A DNA stretch of 31,777 bases from the NCBI GenBank assembly GCA_964439435.1, contig CAYTOF010000021.1, positions 1-31,777 on the forward strand, written 5' to 3'. This document shows, piece after piece, positions 30,719 through 31,777 of the stretch (position 1 is the first letter of the stretch; each line of letters begins with the position of its first letter). Under the pieces are notes generated by a model. It had not been told where the DNA came from, ran no database searches, and saw nothing but the letters and a program-made list of their open reading frames with translations. The stretch is from CAYTOF01 sp964439435 (GTDB lineage: Bacteria; Bacillota; Clostridia; Oscillospirales; QAMX01). The position numbers and the translations under genes were made by a program.

Positions 30719-31434
30719 TGGCACAGATAACCTTTGACAATGTCTCCTTTGCCTACGACGGTATAATAGCCGTCAAGGATTTGAATTTTTCTCTGCATCC
30801 ACAGGACTATCTTTTAATCGTCGGCGACAACGGTTCGGGCAAAAGCACCTTGCTAAAGGGTCTTTTACGGCTTAAATCGCCTTCTATGGGCTGTATCTCC
30901 ATCTCAGCGGGTTTGAAATACAATGAAATCGGATATCTCCCTCAACAGACCGACATCCAAAAAGACTTTCCTGCGGGGGTTTTTGAAGTGGTGCTATCCG
31001 GTAGGCTTTCAGCACACAAAATCCTCCCCTTTTACAATGCCCATGACAGAAGCACCGCAAGGGATGCCATGAACTTCATGGGCATCTCCGAGCTGAAAAA
31101 CAAAAGCTACAGAGACCTTTCGGGCGGGCAGCAACAGCGTGTGTTGCTTGCAAGAGCTCTGTGTGCCGCTCAAAAAATGCTCGTGCTGGATGAACCCATG
31201 TCCGGCTTGGACCCCGCGGCGACCGAAGAACTGTATGGCCTCATAGACAAGCTGAACAGGGAGATGGGCATGACGGTGGTCATGGTCTCACACGATGTGC
31301 GCGGAGCTCTAAACCACGCGGCAAAAGTTCTCCACTTGAAAAACAAACAGATATTTTATGGCACCACAAAGGAGTATCTAAACTCCCCGACAGGTAAAAA
31401 CTTTGCGTTGATGGGAGATAACACATGCAAGTAA
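30718..31434 (+). CDS. znuC: Zinc ABC transporter ATPase
   Basis: A 238-residue ABC ATPase that powers metal import with the ZnuB permease. Walker A is GDNGSGKST (36-44), the Q-loop is in GYLPQQTD, the signature is LSGGQ (134-138), Walker B is LVLDE (155-159) and the H-loop is His192 in VMVSHD. AAAGGAGG lies 10 bases before the ATG, inside the end of znuA. The stop at 31434 overlaps the permease start by 10 bases, so the three transporter genes are translationally coupled. The MntB/ZnuC class is set by context; zinc is more likely given the ZnuA-type loop. Confidence 0.93.
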   Translation: MAQITFDNVSFAYDGIIAVKDLNFSLHPQDYLLIVGDNGSGKSTLLKGLLRLKSPSMGCISISAGLKYNEIGYLPQQTDIQKDFPAGVFEVVLSGRLSAHKILPFYNAHDRSTARDAMNFMGISELKNKSYRDLSGGQQQRVLLARALCAAQKMLVLDEPMSGLDPAATEELYGLIDKLNREMGMTVVMVSHDVRGALNHAAKVLHLKNKQIFYGTTKEYLNSPTGKNFALMGDNTCK

Positions 31435-31777
31435 TAGTTGAGATGTTTTCATATACCTTTATGGTCCGTGCAATCATCGTCGGCCTGCTTATATCCCTTT
31501 GCGCCGCTCTGCTGGGGGTCAGTCTTGTCTTGAAACGGTATTCGATGATAGGAGATGGGCTGTCCCATGTGGGCTTTGGAGCTTTGGCGGTTGCGGCGGC
31601 GCTCAACATCGCCCCCCTTGCCCTGGCGATTCCCGTTGTTGTTGTGGCGGCATTTCTCTTGCTGCATTTGCGAGAGAGCGGCAAAATCAAAGGGGACGCT
31701 GCCATTGCCCTCATCGCCACCAGTTCCATCGCCATAGGTGTGAGTGTTGTGTCCTTGACGACGGGCATAAACACAGA
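31425..31777 (+). CDS. znuB: Zinc ABC transporter permease, cut by window edge
   Basis: The first 117 residues of a metal ABC-3 family permease. A first hydrophobic segment (MVRAIIVGLLISLCAALLGV) is followed by the family-typical LVLKRYSMIGDGLSHVGFGA and then the second and third membrane segments. The ATG at 31425 overlaps the znuC stop. The reading frame is open to the end of the window, so its C-terminal half is missing. It forms the membrane channel of the system with ZnuC and ZnuA. Confidence 0.92.
   Translation, partial: MQVIVEMFSYTFMVRAIIVGLLISLCAALLGVSLVLKRYSMIGDGLSHVGFGALAVAAALNIAPLALAIPVVVVAAFLLLHLRESGKIKGDAAIALIATSSIAIGVSVVSLTTGINT

Overview
The window looks like chromosomal DNA of a low-to-mid GC Gram-positive anaerobe of the Clostridia. 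The signs are strong AGGAGG-type ribosome binding sites, frequent TTG/GTG starts, consensus sigma-A promoters, a T-box leader, GlpP and HflX/YigZ homologues, and a lipoprotein metal-binding protein. An uncultured gut or animal-associated member is a reasonable inference. I see no phage, transposase, CRISPR or rRNA.

Layout. 1-1373 (-) is argG, cut by the window edge. 1741-4184 (+) is a sugar isomerase-like TIM barrel protein plus a sulfatase. 4296-7137 (-) is an acyltransferase followed by a 5'-nucleotidase-family phosphoesterase. 7412-10832 (-) is an OFA-type MFS transporter, a neutral-ceramidase-like hydrolase and purC. 11119-11958 (+) is an unknown protein with a likely second internal start. 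12132-12324 (-) holds two serine tRNAs. 12558-16383 (+) is a GH127 glycosidase, a condensation-fold acyltransferase and a zinc-ribbon/membrane partner. 16464-22824 (-) is a seven-gene run: two tandem PHP phosphoesterases, a GH29 fucosidase, HflX, YigZ, arylamine N-acetyltransferase and GlpP. 23088-23639 (+) is a small membrane protein with a PYGQ-rich linker and a zinc ribbon. 23715-26845 (-) is an aminotransferase/amidohydrolase/oxidoreductase operon. 27027-29078 (+) is a complete T-box riboswitch in front of an acyl-CoA synthetase. 29319-31777 (+) is a zinc-uptake locus (Fur/Zur-like regulator, ZnuA, ZnuC, ZnuB), with ZnuB running off the edge.

How the genes fit together. A recurring theme is intracellular breakdown of decorated glycans (sulfatase, beta-L-arabinofuranosidase, alpha-L-fucosidase, sugar isomerase, Gfo/Idh/MocA oxidoreductase). 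None of these enzymes has a visible signal peptide, so they probably act on imported small sugars. Housekeeping genes (argG, purC, hflX, tRNA-Ser) are interleaved.

The most unusual items are the T-box with an apparent leucine (CUC) specifier controlling an acyl-CoA synthetase, the in-frame internal start in the 11119 gene, the operator-like inverted repeat around the promoter of the PHP/fucosidase operon, and the argG reading frame that stays open beyond its family's usual end.
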